A stretch of 57,369 nt of DNA from an uncultured Spartobacteria bacterium (GTDB lineage Bacteria > Verrucomicrobiota > Verrucomicrobiia > Chthoniobacterales > UBA6821), in contig CAIOJL010000004.1 of NCBI GenBank assembly GCA_903858595.1, positions 1 to 57,369 of the forward strand. Reading direction: 5' to 3'. Below are positions 33,201-40,781 of this stretch, in pieces; position 1 is the first letter of the stretch, and each line of letters opens with the position of its first letter. A program made the position numbers and the translations under genes. Below the pieces are notes generated by a model. It searched no databases. It had not been told where the DNA came from and worked only from the letters and a program-made list of their open reading frames with translations.

Positions 33201-36200
33201 GCACCGTCTGGGGTCGATTGCCCCCCGAGGCCTGCGGATCGGCACCTGCCTTGATCGAGATGGTGCCTGCCTGACCGTAGGTCAGCTTGGCAGAGGCAGT
33301 CACCAAGGCCCCTCCCGAGACATCCACCAGCGCACCTTGCTTCAGAAAAGAGTCATGCCCCGCTAACATGATCGAGCCTCCTCCTATCATGATCGGAGCC
33401 AGGGTCGAGGAACCGAGATCGCTGGTGAGAAGGCCCGCCGTGCTGAGGAGAGCACTTGACTCAACACGCAGATTCCCGGAGGTCAACTCGGGAAATCCAA
33501 GGATCGGTGGGGCGCCGGGATTGACGGCCAGAGGAATCAGATCGTAGGGGACGAGGTCGGCCATCAGTGAGATCGATCCTCCGGGAGCCGTGATGCTTCC
33601 TCCGACCTCCACATTGGCCGCCTCCATCGTGACACTGCCGCCCAGCCCTGCATCCAGCTTCACCCCGCGGGGAATCGAAATCGACCCGTCGTGGTTGAGG
33701 ATGTTCACCTTGCCAAATCCTGAATCGGAAAAAAGTCCCTCCGACAGGGTGATCTGTCCCTTGACGGCATCGGGCAACGGTGCGGCATTTCCCGATTCGT
33801 CCAGTGCAAAAGATTGTAGGGCCGTGGAGGCTGAGGCTTTGGCGAAAAGAACTGATGGGGCATATGGTGAGGTGGGCAAAACTAGGGAGGAGTTCACCTT
33901 CACACCCTCAAGACTCAGATTGAACGATGATGGGGCCGGTGGAGCCCCCGATGTTGCCGTGGCTCGGAGTTGACGGAATCCGGTCACCGTGTTGCCAGCA
34001 ATCCCCCCTTTCAGAGCCACCGAGGGAGCCGCAATGGAAAGGGATCCCCCCGATGCTCCCTGGAGAGAAGGAGCCTCATACGAGGAGGGAGCATTCTTCA
34101 GGATTCCGGTGTAGACTTGATCAGGAGTCGCCTTTGAAATATCAACAGCCCGCCCATCGCTCGTCAGCAGCTTTGTGGTGGCGAAACTCCCCCCCGAGTA
34201 CTGAGTCCATCCACCCGAGACATTGACGATCGACCCGGGACTCATCACCACGGCGTCACCAGCCGAGAGGGAGACCGAACCACCCGCCTCGGTGAGCTGA
34301 CCCACCCTCTTCTGGATAAGCCCCACGTAGCCGCCAGCCTTGCCGAGCGGGGTTCCGACCCAGTAAGTGCCGTTGTAGGATCCCGTGTTCCGGATATCGA
34401 TCGTGATGTCCTTGCCACGAACGGGACTGTTTCTTTGCAGGGGACTGTCGGCAAGCTCCGGCCCGCGGAGCTGGAGGGTCAGGAAATTCTGCGCCGAGTC
34501 GACCTGCACATCGGTCGATCCGGAGGCATCGATGACGGCCCCTTGATCCAGATAGATCTGTCCAGCCGTCGGAAGAAGCATTGAGGGGGAATTTCCATTC
34601 GGGAACCACTCCCCCGCAGAAAGAGTGATGCCATTGACCAAGGAAGATCCACTTTCGGAGAGCGCAAGGGGCTTGCCATTGGCATCGAGGGATTCCACGG
34701 CACCGGGTGCCAGAAGAACAGACCCATTCCCCAAATGGATGTTCCTGCCGATGATGTCGACGAGTGAATTGAGGGCTAAGGAGTTACCGATCACCGTGTC
34801 ATCGCTTCCCCACTCGGGAAGAATCCGAAGGACGCTTCTAGAGCCCAGCTCCACAAGGCCCGTCGATCCCTGATAATAGGCGGGGCCGTTCAGCCCATCG
34901 GTCGTGTAGGCGGAATTGATCATGGTTCCGTAACTGGCGACTAGGTCGACCCGGCCGTTGAGGGAGACCGAGGTGGAGCTGTCGAGAACGGCCCCTATGG
35001 AGCGCCCTCCGTTGACAGGGCTCAGGGAATCATCAGGCAACGATCCCTGGATAACGGACTTGCCGGCCATCGTGGCATTGCCCCGGTCAAAGGAGATAAG
35101 ACCGTCGTTAACGGCATTCCCGGCGTCCCCGGCCAAGGGAACCACCGCCCCGGCCTGAACCAAGGGATCCGGATCATCCAGTCTGGCGTCGCGCACCGCA
35201 CCGACCACGACATCCATGCCGCGGAGGCTCGGATCCTTCGAGGCATGGGGATTGAGCGCTACCTGAAGCCCCGCCGCCAGAACGGTCTGTCCCCCGGCGG
35301 TGCTGATGGTGCCATCATTGCGGACATTGGGGCCGACAAGGGCAACAAGACCACCCACACCGGCGGAATTCGGAGGGGAAACAATCGATGCTCCCGTCTC
35401 CACCACCACGTCACCCGGAGTGGCGCTCTGCGGAACCGATCCAAGGGAGGGATCAAAGGAGGGCGTGGGGCCATTCTTTCCGGAGGAGAGCTTCAGCCCG
35501 CTGAAGAGGAACTGGTTGTCCGGATTGTTCGCGATGCCGCGTCCAGTCACCCCGTCTAGGGCGTCCCCCGCCAGGTTTCTATTGATCGGTAGGGTGGAGG
35601 CGACCAGCGTGTGGGTATTCACGGTCGAGCCATTGTGAAAGAGAAGACCATTCTGGTTGAGAATCCAGACCTGCCCTTGCGCGGTGATATTGCCAAAGAT
35701 GTGGGAAGGATCCGTGGCGCTCATCACCTTGTTGAAGGCGATCCAGTTGCCGGGATCACCGTTGTTTCCCTTCTGGCTGAAATTTATCGTGGTTGCAGGA
35801 CCGACATTGAACTTATTCCAGTAGAGATACGCATTCTGCGAGGTCTGCTGGATATTGACGTAGTTGGGATTCGCCGCATTGGCGGCGTTCTGGGATGGAG
35901 TGATCGAGGCCCCGCTCCAGGAAGTGGTCACGGCCGTCCCGTTGACGATTCCGGCACGCTCACCCTTCACGTAGGGCTCGAGCCAACCGGCCTTCAGCCC
36001 GTTATAGACCGCCGTGTCGCCATTCACCGTCTGGCCGTTCGGAAGCACGGATGCCGGATTGGCCTTCGCGGCTTTAGCCGCCTGAGCCTGCAGCTTCGTC
36101 ATTGCAGAAACCACGGCATTCCCCTTGGCGATATCTTGCCGAGCGAGAGCCGCGGTCAGCGCGGCGGAGGCAGCACCGGCGTTGACAAGATTGGGTGCAG

Positions 36201-36495
36201 AACCCTGCCCCCCGGAGCCGCTTGTCGAACCCGCCTTGATCTGGCCCATCGTGATGGCAAGGAGCGGAGGGGACGAGGTCAGGAAGAGCAATGCCGTAAG
36301 CACCGACGCCACAGCCCTGACAGGCCAAGAATGACGGACCACACGGACCCCAAGGAGTTCGGGCAACGGATCAACGGACCCCTGCGGTACAAGCGCATGA
36401 TTTCCGCCTTCCCCACCGTAAAGGTGCGTCCTTTCCTCCCCGACTCCATAAAGGAAACGAAGCACTCGGTGCGTCATCGGGGAAAAGGCGGACAT
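24214..36495 (-). CDS. Giant FHA-like (two-partner-secretion TpsA type) exoprotein, 4093 aa
   Basis: N-terminal haemagglutination-activity type region (AYLYWNKFNVGPATTINFSQ...DPSHIFGNITAQGQVWILNQNGLLFHNGSTVNTHTLVAST), long beta-helix-like Gly/Ser-rich repeats, C-terminal DUF3739-like segment (ITGSGDIQISGPGTLEVVSGGGIDLGNG), Ala/Pro-rich tail. Confidence 0.9.
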   Translation of the reverse strand: MSAFSPMTHRVLRFLYGVGEERTHLYGGEGGNHALVPQGSVDPLPELLGVRVVRHSWPVRAVASVLTALLFLTSSPPLLAITMGQIKAGSTSGSGGQGSAPNLVNAGAASAALTAALARQDIAKGNAVVSAMTKLQAQAAKAAKANPASVLPNGQTVNGDTAVYNGLKAGWLEPYVKGERAGIVNGTAVTTSWSGASITPSQNAANAANPNYVNIQQTSQNAYLYWNKFNVGPATTINFSQKGNNGDPGNWIAFNKVMSATDPSHIFGNITAQGQVWILNQNGLLFHNGSTVNTHTLVASTLPINRNLAGDALDGVTGRGIANNPDNQFLFSGLKLSSGKNGPTPSFDPSLGSVPQSATPGDVVVETGASIVSPPNSAGVGGLVALVGPNVRNDGTISTAGGQTVLAAGLQVALNPHASKDPSLRGMDVVVGAVRDARLDDPDPLVQAGAVVPLAGDAGNAVNDGLISFDRGNATMAGKSVIQGSLPDDSLSPVNGGRSIGAVLDSSTSVSLNGRVDLVASYGTMINSAYTTDGLNGPAYYQGSTGLVELGSRSVLRILPEWGSDDTVIGNSLALNSLVDIIGRNIHLGNGSVLLAPGAVESLDANGKPLALSESGSSLVNGITLSAGEWFPNGNSPSMLLPTAGQIYLDQGAVIDASGSTDVQVDSAQNFLTLQLRGPELADSPLQRNSPVRGKDITIDIRNTGSYNGTYWVGTPLGKAGGYVGLIQKRVGQLTEAGGSVSLSAGDAVVMSPGSIVNVSGGWTQYSGGSFATTKLLTSDGRAVDISKATPDQVYTGILKNAPSSYEAPSLQGASGGSLSIAAPSVALKGGIAGNTVTGFRQLRATATSGAPPAPSSFNLSLEGVKVNSSLVLPTSPYAPSVLFAKASASTALQSFALDESGNAAPLPDAVKGQITLSEGLFSDSGFGKVNILNHDGSISIPRGVKLDAGLGGSVTMEAANVEVGGSITAPGGSISLMADLVPYDLIPLAVNPGAPPILGFPELTSGNLRVESSALLSTAGLLTSDLGSSTLAPIMIGGGSIMLAGHDSFLKQGALVDVSGGALVTASAKLTYGQAGTISIKAGADPQASGGNRPQTVLADIHDGTLRLGSTLRGYSGPGISGGSLSLAATAIRVGGTALTGETEILPSFFNTGGFSSFTLAGTGVGLPGDDAYRPGLVIDQGTLIHPVIASQILNQSRSSLVPFLLPSPLRPAAQLSFSSAGTVDDNLLLGSKVLARGDLVLGSGASIIVDPQLTASGSGVGGSVSLFGNTVTIDGSIFAPAGGIKVAAAGDFPSNDQPPNYPQATLDLAPSAVLSTAGIVLTTVDPLGARSRFGAVLPGGSISLGGNILAEGGLLDVSGTSGLLDFLPAQLGLNQSGFVSSRIDSAGGSITLSGKKALYSDATLMGRSGGTTAAGGTVSFSSGSAENPLTLMIVQSGSVLPPAVDPSIPGSQVGVELTLPDAIAAPSLNGGGEVSLATFRRGGFDSVKLSGGTFFSGPVSLSVPGTITAATAGTLSADNAVTLSAAHVILGQKFGTPNPPGTSDQTLLGAPSAGADGANVPGSLTVENARLIDLGNLSLQGIRRTSLSAPGGAIRGDGTLDVTGDLTLTAAEIYPAGSTSFKAVAYGYDPSTGEALSSGGTLGHITLIRSGMPEAPLSAGASLGLYADTLTIGGSLFAPMGSITLGGTGGSKDFLSNLSLPSTTTLTLQAGSLISVSGNGMALPYGTSADGQKWLDPSGFDITYRGVPGKSVNLSASQLTMEKGSSVDVSGGGTLEAPQWVYGLGGTINWTGSGTSYASQNSYRTGDLVLYGGSLWSAVQASSGITPVIGPYWTKLPNSYAIVPGYTADYAPTGYSDGSIPFGQKVRLPGAGGLAAGDYTLLPVSYATLPGAYLISASGTGATGSPVPHPDGSILLSGIVFNGMDGASGLSSLASSFILSSPYVLAGKNEERFLQVDTFFNSSVASPKPADGGSVHFVASAGMALAGSVSGSGLGKGVGARIDVSSPLAIVVNADGSGDPSGALLLGAKQLSGWSFGSLLLGGSRGAVQSDGTTPITVSSPSVTIQDGTKLVGNDIILVGGTLISLGSGASLTAAGTSAAPDESLTLAGDGLLLRVSSDSAVTSRRAGVDSLATQLGFTDGNGNPGAPSLSLADGSLLSGKGVILDSSALATVSPTTTLSAASLLLTAGQIALLSSPTLTAADLDASSANALVLSSAQLNGFSSATSLSFTSYSSLDLYGAGVVGSTSLRSLTLHAGEIRGFDHSGDEALLSARSILLDNPAVMVNPLGSDHPSVQASGPGAVTAAADGTLRISADKLSLGINGMSWDQFSAVSLEASSSVIGTASGTFSAGTGSLPSDLKISTPLVTTLGGVSTVLSTAGAFSLVSPSSGAASGSVPDLQAGGALSLLGSSVSLDSSILLPGGSLTATALSGDLTVGNNDNARLSVAGVSGKQGTFLSDVRSSDAGSITLVSSSGNVILGAGSALVLSAIKSSSAGSLSVSAPGGAFSVDSEALINAKGGNSGGIGGSFTLDVGSLSSLSIIEPVLATAGFSSSQSFRIRSGDVAVDAAVKSHSFTVTADGGSIDVTGSINASGKTGGAIALQASGSVILEDGSSLSVHGDTYDAAGKGGSIFLSAGAAVNGVINPDALLDLRTGSTLDLGVKALPERIDQFGGTLHLRAPQLANGSDVQISEISSTITGASSVAVEAYKLYDLTPDGGGSAEISSVIPLVVSDAQGFLGTPGANSDVAATILTRLTGDLDPSVAAVLNLAPGVEIINQGGDLTLSQDWDLSQFRTGANSAPGFLTLRASGNIALNASLSDGFSSSDYTATLLSHNTALPANFQSWSYAITAGTDLSSANTSAVSTGSAANVTLGLPGLGYDPGNGANALTPQVIRGLYQVIRTGTGDIAINASGDFQLWNQFSSVYTAGTLVPDQNLGGTFDTPAASMNGIETTSLGAAQQIKVDADGNPVPLSDVNGSPLMDANGNPLPIYQTYQAQFSMAGGNISIEVGGNIAHKTYQKDSTGAVVTHGDGNPVVVDDSVRELPSNWLYRRGAVDPITGKFVAVANTTYQLDANGNMLLDTDGVTPLTTTRTEITSTAWWVDFSNFFEGVGALGGGNITMKAGGIICNVDSVIPTQARMAGKTTLSLGNDSSLGVVASQSGVPLSTLASMNGITIGMIRPSEGATLSIPDGNGDSYTVASGDTLQTVADAFGVIPADLAAANNLSVADYVVTQGSTVSVPVSPSSQTLVETGGGDMTIRAGKNLDAGVYYVERGQGRLRAGGSIITNPSRDTFMTPSLAAIAGAPISTDRAALPTTLFLGKSSFDVAASGNVLLGPAANVFLMPEGLNNGLNYNSFFSTLDASSSVSVASLGGSVTLRQYAANAGYPVSPILLNWYQGDVSPILPSDNYKSSFYQPWLRLNTGSVNALVSQTALQPASLQAVCFGGDILLQGSYTAATSPSGNIVLDAAGSVIGLSTDGAGSPSIGTSGLYISSTINLSDASPSSMPSPSAPVSSFNGLPFQETGSYSGDAASLQFQQQLHDAGLLHKNDPNPLQIVARSGDLTGITLFSPKRAQISSGGFIEDVGLYLQNLSPSDVSVISAVSGIIAYNDQTLYQRVAQAAGTGFSDQQLSQYKARITGSGDIQISGPGTLEVVSGGGIDLGNGPNNADGTGVGITSIGNARNPALSFNGADIITMAGVNLPSSLDAASSLNFTGLIQKVQTLPEASNYYKELSKQVLQGGDDDLATALASAGSLSGILSSLITDDQKARLSLVLFSLVLRDAGRDHNKVGSPGYGTYSAGENAIAEMFGSTPRAGDINLRTQSIRTQNGGSIFMIAPEGGVSLASIVPPTLSTLTPPGIVTQHGGAIDVYTRNDVSIGIGRIFTLRGGDIMMWSDKGNIAAGSSAKTVATAPPTRVLVNPTSGNVETDLSGLATGGGIGVLATVKDAAVGTVDLVAPSGVIDAGDAGIRSSGTLNLAATKILNADNIAASGAIVGAPPAAAPAAAPPPAAPPVSAPAGASAAAAAANSAADKTADKSNSGNQDDATPSVFSIDIMGYGGGDGGSDDDDEHRKAADISPAPVQASL

Positions 36496-36597
36496 CAGGA
36501 TTCTACACTAAAGCACAACGAGTCGATTCCTGCGTTACGTTTTTGACACAATAGGTAAAATTCTCCCTCCCCTCCGCAACGTTATGAGGGGGGATCT

Positions 36598-37557
36598 CTA
36601 CTGAGCAAGGGGAGGATAGGCGGCCTTGATGGCGGCCGCCTCCTTGTCACCATGGCTGATCTGATCGGGCGTCATCAGGGCCGTGATCTCATAGTACATG
36701 CCGATAACCGGGACGTAGCCGGCATCCTTGGCAAGCTTGATCCAGGGGTAGCTTGCGGACGGCCCCTTGAGCACCATCATCTTGTGGGCATAGAGGAACT
36801 GGGCGGGGGAATTGCCCAGTCTAGCTGCTGTTGCAAGCCACTCATCCGACTTAGCCGGATCCTTGGGGAACCCCGTGCCGTTCTTGTAGAGATCGCTGAG
36901 TCGCAGGGCGGCCCCGTCGTGACCGGCCTGGGCGGCGCGCAGGAGAAGCTCTGCGGCCCGCTTGGGATCCTTCGTCATGCCGTTTTCCCCGGAGAGAGAG
37001 TCATCGGCCACGGAGACCAGAGCCGGTACATAGCCCAGATCAGCGGAACGTTGCATCATCTTCGAGGCTAAGCTCGGGTCCTTCGCCGTCCCGACCCCCT
37101 GACGGAGGAGCAGGGAGCAGGAAAAGAGGGCCTTGGGATCCCCGGCATCCGCACCAGAGCGGATCCAGCGGTATCCCTCGGCGGGATCGGCCGGCACACC
37201 CGCCCCCGCGAGTAGCATCACCCCGAGATTCTGCATGGCCCGGGGATCTCCGGCACGAGCCGCACGGAAGTAGAGTTCCCGAGCCTTCACAGGATCCGGT
37301 GTGTCTCCGATTCCCTGCTGAAGATTGACCGCCTTGTGGAAGAGCCGTGCGGCCTCCTTCCTGGTCAACTTCTCAGGAGAAGGCTCGGGAGTGGGCGTGG
37401 GCGAAGGAAGGATTGCAGGGGGCTGCTCGGCATGACTTCTTGCGACCGGAAGAGCCAGGGAGAGAAGAAGGGCCCCGGTGAGGCCGCGCAGCGGATGTGA
37501 TGATGCGGATAGCAGATTCATGATCGTGGTAAAAGGAGATGAATGGGTGTGGATCAT
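36598..37557 (-). CDS. Secreted Sel1-like repeat (TPR-like) protein
   Basis: Signal peptide MNLLSASSHPLRGLTGALLLSLALPVARSHA and repeats such as GDPRAMQNLGVMLLAGAGVPADPAEGYRWIRSGADAGDPKALFSCSLLLRQGVGTAKDPSLA. Confidence 0.88.
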   Translation of the reverse strand: MIHTHSSPFTTIMNLLSASSHPLRGLTGALLLSLALPVARSHAEQPPAILPSPTPTPEPSPEKLTRKEAARLFHKAVNLQQGIGDTPDPVKARELYFRAARAGDPRAMQNLGVMLLAGAGVPADPAEGYRWIRSGADAGDPKALFSCSLLLRQGVGTAKDPSLASKMMQRSADLGYVPALVSVADDSLSGENGMTKDPKRAAELLLRAAQAGHDGAALRLSDLYKNGTGFPKDPAKSDEWLATAARLGNSPAQFLYAHKMMVLKGPSASYPWIKLAKDAGYVPVIGMYYEITALMTPDQISHGDKEAAAIKAAYPPLAQ

Positions 37558-37629
37558 AGCAGATTCTTGGACAGATGGGAGAAGGGAATGTTCGGTGACA
37601 ATTTCGTAACAATCATGACCTCTCTTACT

Positions 37630-38391
37630 TTATTGTCTGACACGGATCAGACGCCCCTCGCGCTGCAAGACCCGCATCTCCAGCGCATCCTCACCGTAGC
37701 GTGCTCGGAAGGCATCATCAGCCGGACTGAGCGGCGTCGGCTCGGGTGTTGGCGCGGGAGGAGGGCCCTTGAGAGACTGGAGGGCCTCATCTCCATACTG
37801 CTGGCGGAAGATATCATCGGCCTGTTGGGCCGACTGCTTCCAGAGATCGGCATAGCCGGGTGCGTAGGGACTCAGGCCGCTGGACTGGATACGTGCAGTA
37901 AAATCCGCGGTGGTCTGATCGAGAAGCTGGAGCTGCTCCTCGGTGAGTGAGGAACGGGCTTCAGGCTGGGCATAGATGGCAGGGACATAGACTGGGACAG
38001 GCGTCGGTTCGGGTTCCACCACCTCAAAGACCTCTTCCGGTTGCTTGGGCTCTTCCCGGACGACAGTCGTTGCGGGTGAGACAGGGGATGCAGGAGAGGA
38101 GGAAGTTGTCAGAGTTAACGCGGATTGGGTCGAAGGAGTGGGGGGCACCGCTGTCGCTTGGGAACCCTGCGGAGTGGCAGTCCTGGAGGAGCTGCTTCCC
38201 CCATCCAAGGCCAAGGTCGATCCGACAGAGCTCCAGGAGCAAAAGAGCAGGAACGTAACCAAGAGCACGCCACCCCCCAGGGCGATTAGTAGAAATGGGT
38301 GGATGAATGCCGAAGCGTCTAAGCGACGCCTAAACGTGGGAGCATGAGCAGGAGCATAGTAATGTGGCTTGCGGTGAGTCATCACGGGCAA
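37630..38391 (-). CDS. Hypothetical membrane-anchored protein with Ser/Thr/Pro-rich linker
   Basis: One TM segment FLLIALGGGVLLVTFLLFCSW, then low-complexity linker and charged C-terminal domain. Confidence 0.7.
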   Translation of the reverse strand: MPVMTHRKPHYYAPAHAPTFRRRLDASAFIHPFLLIALGGGVLLVTFLLFCSWSSVGSTLALDGGSSSSRTATPQGSQATAVPPTPSTQSALTLTTSSSPASPVSPATTVVREEPKQPEEVFEVVEPEPTPVPVYVPAIYAQPEARSSLTEEQLQLLDQTTADFTARIQSSGLSPYAPGYADLWKQSAQQADDIFRQQYGDEALQSLKGPPPAPTPEPTPLSPADDAFRARYGEDALEMRVLQREGRLIRVRQ

Positions 38392-38454
38392 CTGGGCATG
38401 AAGGGTTGTTTATTTGTCGAGTAAGAACTCTTTCACTATTTGCCTGAGAAAACA

Positions 38455-38484
38455 AACAGGCCGACGGTTTCCCGCCGGCCTGTT
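38455..38484 (-). terminator. Rho-independent terminator downstream of the 38559-40214 gene
   Basis: Inverted repeat aacaggccgacgg-tttc-ccgccggcctgtt (one mismatch); T-rich (TTTGTTTTC) on the minus strand after the stem. Confidence 0.8.
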
Positions 38485-38558
38485 GTTAAGTTTTCTTTCC
38501 ACTCCCTCCCGGAGTTGCACTCCAGAAGGTTTCGGCAAGAAGGGAGAGAGGATCTCTC

Positions 38559-40214
38559 TTAGAAGCCAGCTCCGGCGCCGGCAGTTGCCTGCTTGGCGGT
38601 GGTGGAGTAGCTGGGCAGGTTGGTCAGCGTCACGCTGTTGGTCCAGTTCTTCGTGATGCTACCACCGTCAACCGTGCGGGCGACATTGTTGGTAACGTCG
38701 CTGAGCAGGAGAGTCCCCTTGGCCTTGGCCTGAAGGGCAGGTGTACTGAGAGACTGGATCGAAGTGGCAATCTGCGAAGCTAACGACTGAGCGGTCGCAG
38801 AGGCCTCATTGTTCACCAGGATGTGCTCGACGCTCCAGAAGGGATAGGCTCCCGACTTGATCGCTCCGGTACTCGGATAGACACCCTCGTAGGAGAGGAT
38901 GTTGGCACTCTTGCCAGTGGCATCGGCGAGACCGGCGTAGCCGATCGCGATGGCATTGCCGGGAGAGTTTGCCGAGGTGACTGCAGCAATCGTGGTGCAG
39001 AGATCACCACCCGATCCGTATCCATTGTGTCCGGTGGCGCAGAGCTTGCCCAAGGTGACCTCGGCGGGCCAGTTCGTGATCACCAGAGTGCTGGCGCTGT
39101 TGGAGGCATAGAGCGTTCCATCCGACTGGGTGTAGGTGGAGTACTTAATACCGCTGTTGGTGCCGAGGATCAGGTACTGCTTGATGCCGGTGTTGACACC
39201 GTTGGCAACCGAGGTGCTGGTAACTGTGCTGCCAAGACCAAGCATCGAGAAGGTGATCAGACGAGTGCCGGAATCAATGCTGCGACCGACAGCATAGACG
39301 AAGCGGTTCGTGTCATCAAGGCTGCCAGTGAACTGGGCGGCATTGACCTTGCCGAGCTTGAAGAGGGCGGCGGCCTGAGCCTTGGTGATGTTGGCGATGG
39401 CGCCGTTGGTGCCGGCGAAGTTCGCGCCTTGGGTCAAGGCCGAATTTGCGCTGGAAACGAATCCAAATCCGACAATGCCGACAGGGATGTCGTTCGTGAT
39501 CGCGGAATACAGGTTGGAAGCCACAAGTACCGAACGGCTGGCCGGAGCCTTAATGCCCAGGTACGTGGCATTGGTCGTCTGTGCGGGATCGAGGTTGTTC
39601 GTAGCAAAGACAGCAACCGTCTTGCCGGCACCGAAGGCCGAGGAGACCTGATAGGTGTCGGAGAAGGCGATGGTGCCAACAGCGGCCACCTTGCTGATCG
39701 TGCCGGTAGCAACGCCATTGGAGAGCGTGAAGCTCTGAGAAGGATCCCAGAAGCTAATCAGGTTCGGAGTGGCTGCGATGGCGTCGGTAATGCTGTTGGT
39801 GGTCTTCAGCGTGTTGGTCCATTTGCCAGCAACACCCGTCCAGGTTCCACCGACAACCAGATTCGTGGGCTTCACCGAGTTGGTGTAGGTGGTGATATTG
39901 GTGCTGACGACGTTGTAAGGGCTCTTGTAGCTCACGTTCTGGGGACCGGCGACGGTCTGGATGCCAGCCTCGGAACCATTCCAGCAAGCAACAACCTTAT
40001 CGCCATCCACGGTCGTCCAGACCACGTTGCCGGCACTGCCGAGTGTCGCATTGTCCCTGGCGTTCTGGGTTCCACCAGCGGTCGTGATGGTGGAATCAAT
40101 CTGGCTGTTCGCAGCGCTACGGAAAGCCGTAGAACCGGTGATATAGATCGTCTCGGCGGAGGCCGAACCGATCGCAAGAGCTGCAAGAGCAGCTGCTAGG
40201 ATGTTTTTTTTCAT
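38559..40214 (-). CDS. Secreted protein, PstS/periplasmic-binding-protein-like
   Basis: Signal peptide MKKNILAAALAALAIGSASA then ETIYITGSTAFRSAANSQID; VGRSIDSGTRLITF; GNAIAIGYAGLADA...GAYPFWSVEHILVN resemble the PstS-like layout; assignment is weak. Confidence 0.55.
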   Translation of the reverse strand: MKKNILAAALAALAIGSASAETIYITGSTAFRSAANSQIDSTITTAGGTQNARDNATLGSAGNVVWTTVDGDKVVACWNGSEAGIQTVAGPQNVSYKSPYNVVSTNITTYTNSVKPTNLVVGGTWTGVAGKWTNTLKTTNSITDAIAATPNLISFWDPSQSFTLSNGVATGTISKVAAVGTIAFSDTYQVSSAFGAGKTVAVFATNNLDPAQTTNATYLGIKAPASRSVLVASNLYSAITNDIPVGIVGFGFVSSANSALTQGANFAGTNGAIANITKAQAAALFKLGKVNAAQFTGSLDDTNRFVYAVGRSIDSGTRLITFSMLGLGSTVTSTSVANGVNTGIKQYLILGTNSGIKYSTYTQSDGTLYASNSASTLVITNWPAEVTLGKLCATGHNGYGSGGDLCTTIAAVTSANSPGNAIAIGYAGLADATGKSANILSYEGVYPSTGAIKSGAYPFWSVEHILVNNEASATAQSLASQIATSIQSLSTPALQAKAKGTLLLSDVTNNVARTVDGGSITKNWTNSVTLTNLPSYSTTAKQATAGAGAGF

Positions 40215-40781
40215 GTTGTTTTGTTTTTGTTTTTGGACTGACAGTTTTGTCTGACTAACGACTGGCTGACTGACGGCGCCGGAAGATCTGAGGGCTTTTT
40301 AGTGTTGGTTGGGCTCTCGTTTCGTCCGGGTTGATTGTTTGCTGCGCGGTGAAGCTGGCTGATTCGGTGTCGTGTTTTTGTTTGCCGCTGTTGCTATTTC
40401 GGGACTTGGCAGGCTGCGGATACCGATGAAATCAGGGTTTTTGGGTTGATGGTGAAAGTTTTTTGTTTCTGAACTGCCGTGAATATGCCCGAGACCCCGC
40501 GGATCGTCATGAGCTTTAATGTCACAAGTTTGTAACATTGCCTTGGTTGCCATGACCTACTACTCCCAGTCATTTTCCCCCGCCTCCGCAATGAGCGATT
40601 CCCAGCCCATGAACCAATGCCAAAGGACCGCCCGGAGAGAACATCGTGCGGGAATATCTCTCAATGCGTTCTCTTGCCACCCCTTAAAAAAACCGTTACT
40701 TCTTACTCTCGTTCTGATACTTACAATATATTCGGATATGGCTTCGGTGGTCATGCCATCCCCCACAGAACAACATCAACC

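Noticed and set aside
24214-36495. Repeated Gly/Ser-rich segments considered as CRISPR or tandem DNA repeats
   Set aside because: Repetition is at protein level (beta-helix coils); no regularly spaced identical DNA repeats were seen.
35611-36546. 311 aa plus-strand ORF, and many others, within the FHA-like gene
   Set aside because: Shadow ORFs over a continuous 4093-codon frame with clear FHA-domain homology.
38823-40199. 458 aa plus-strand ORF opposite the PstS-like secreted gene
   Set aside because: The minus strand has a signal peptide and a matching terminator; the plus frame is compositionally an antisense artefact.
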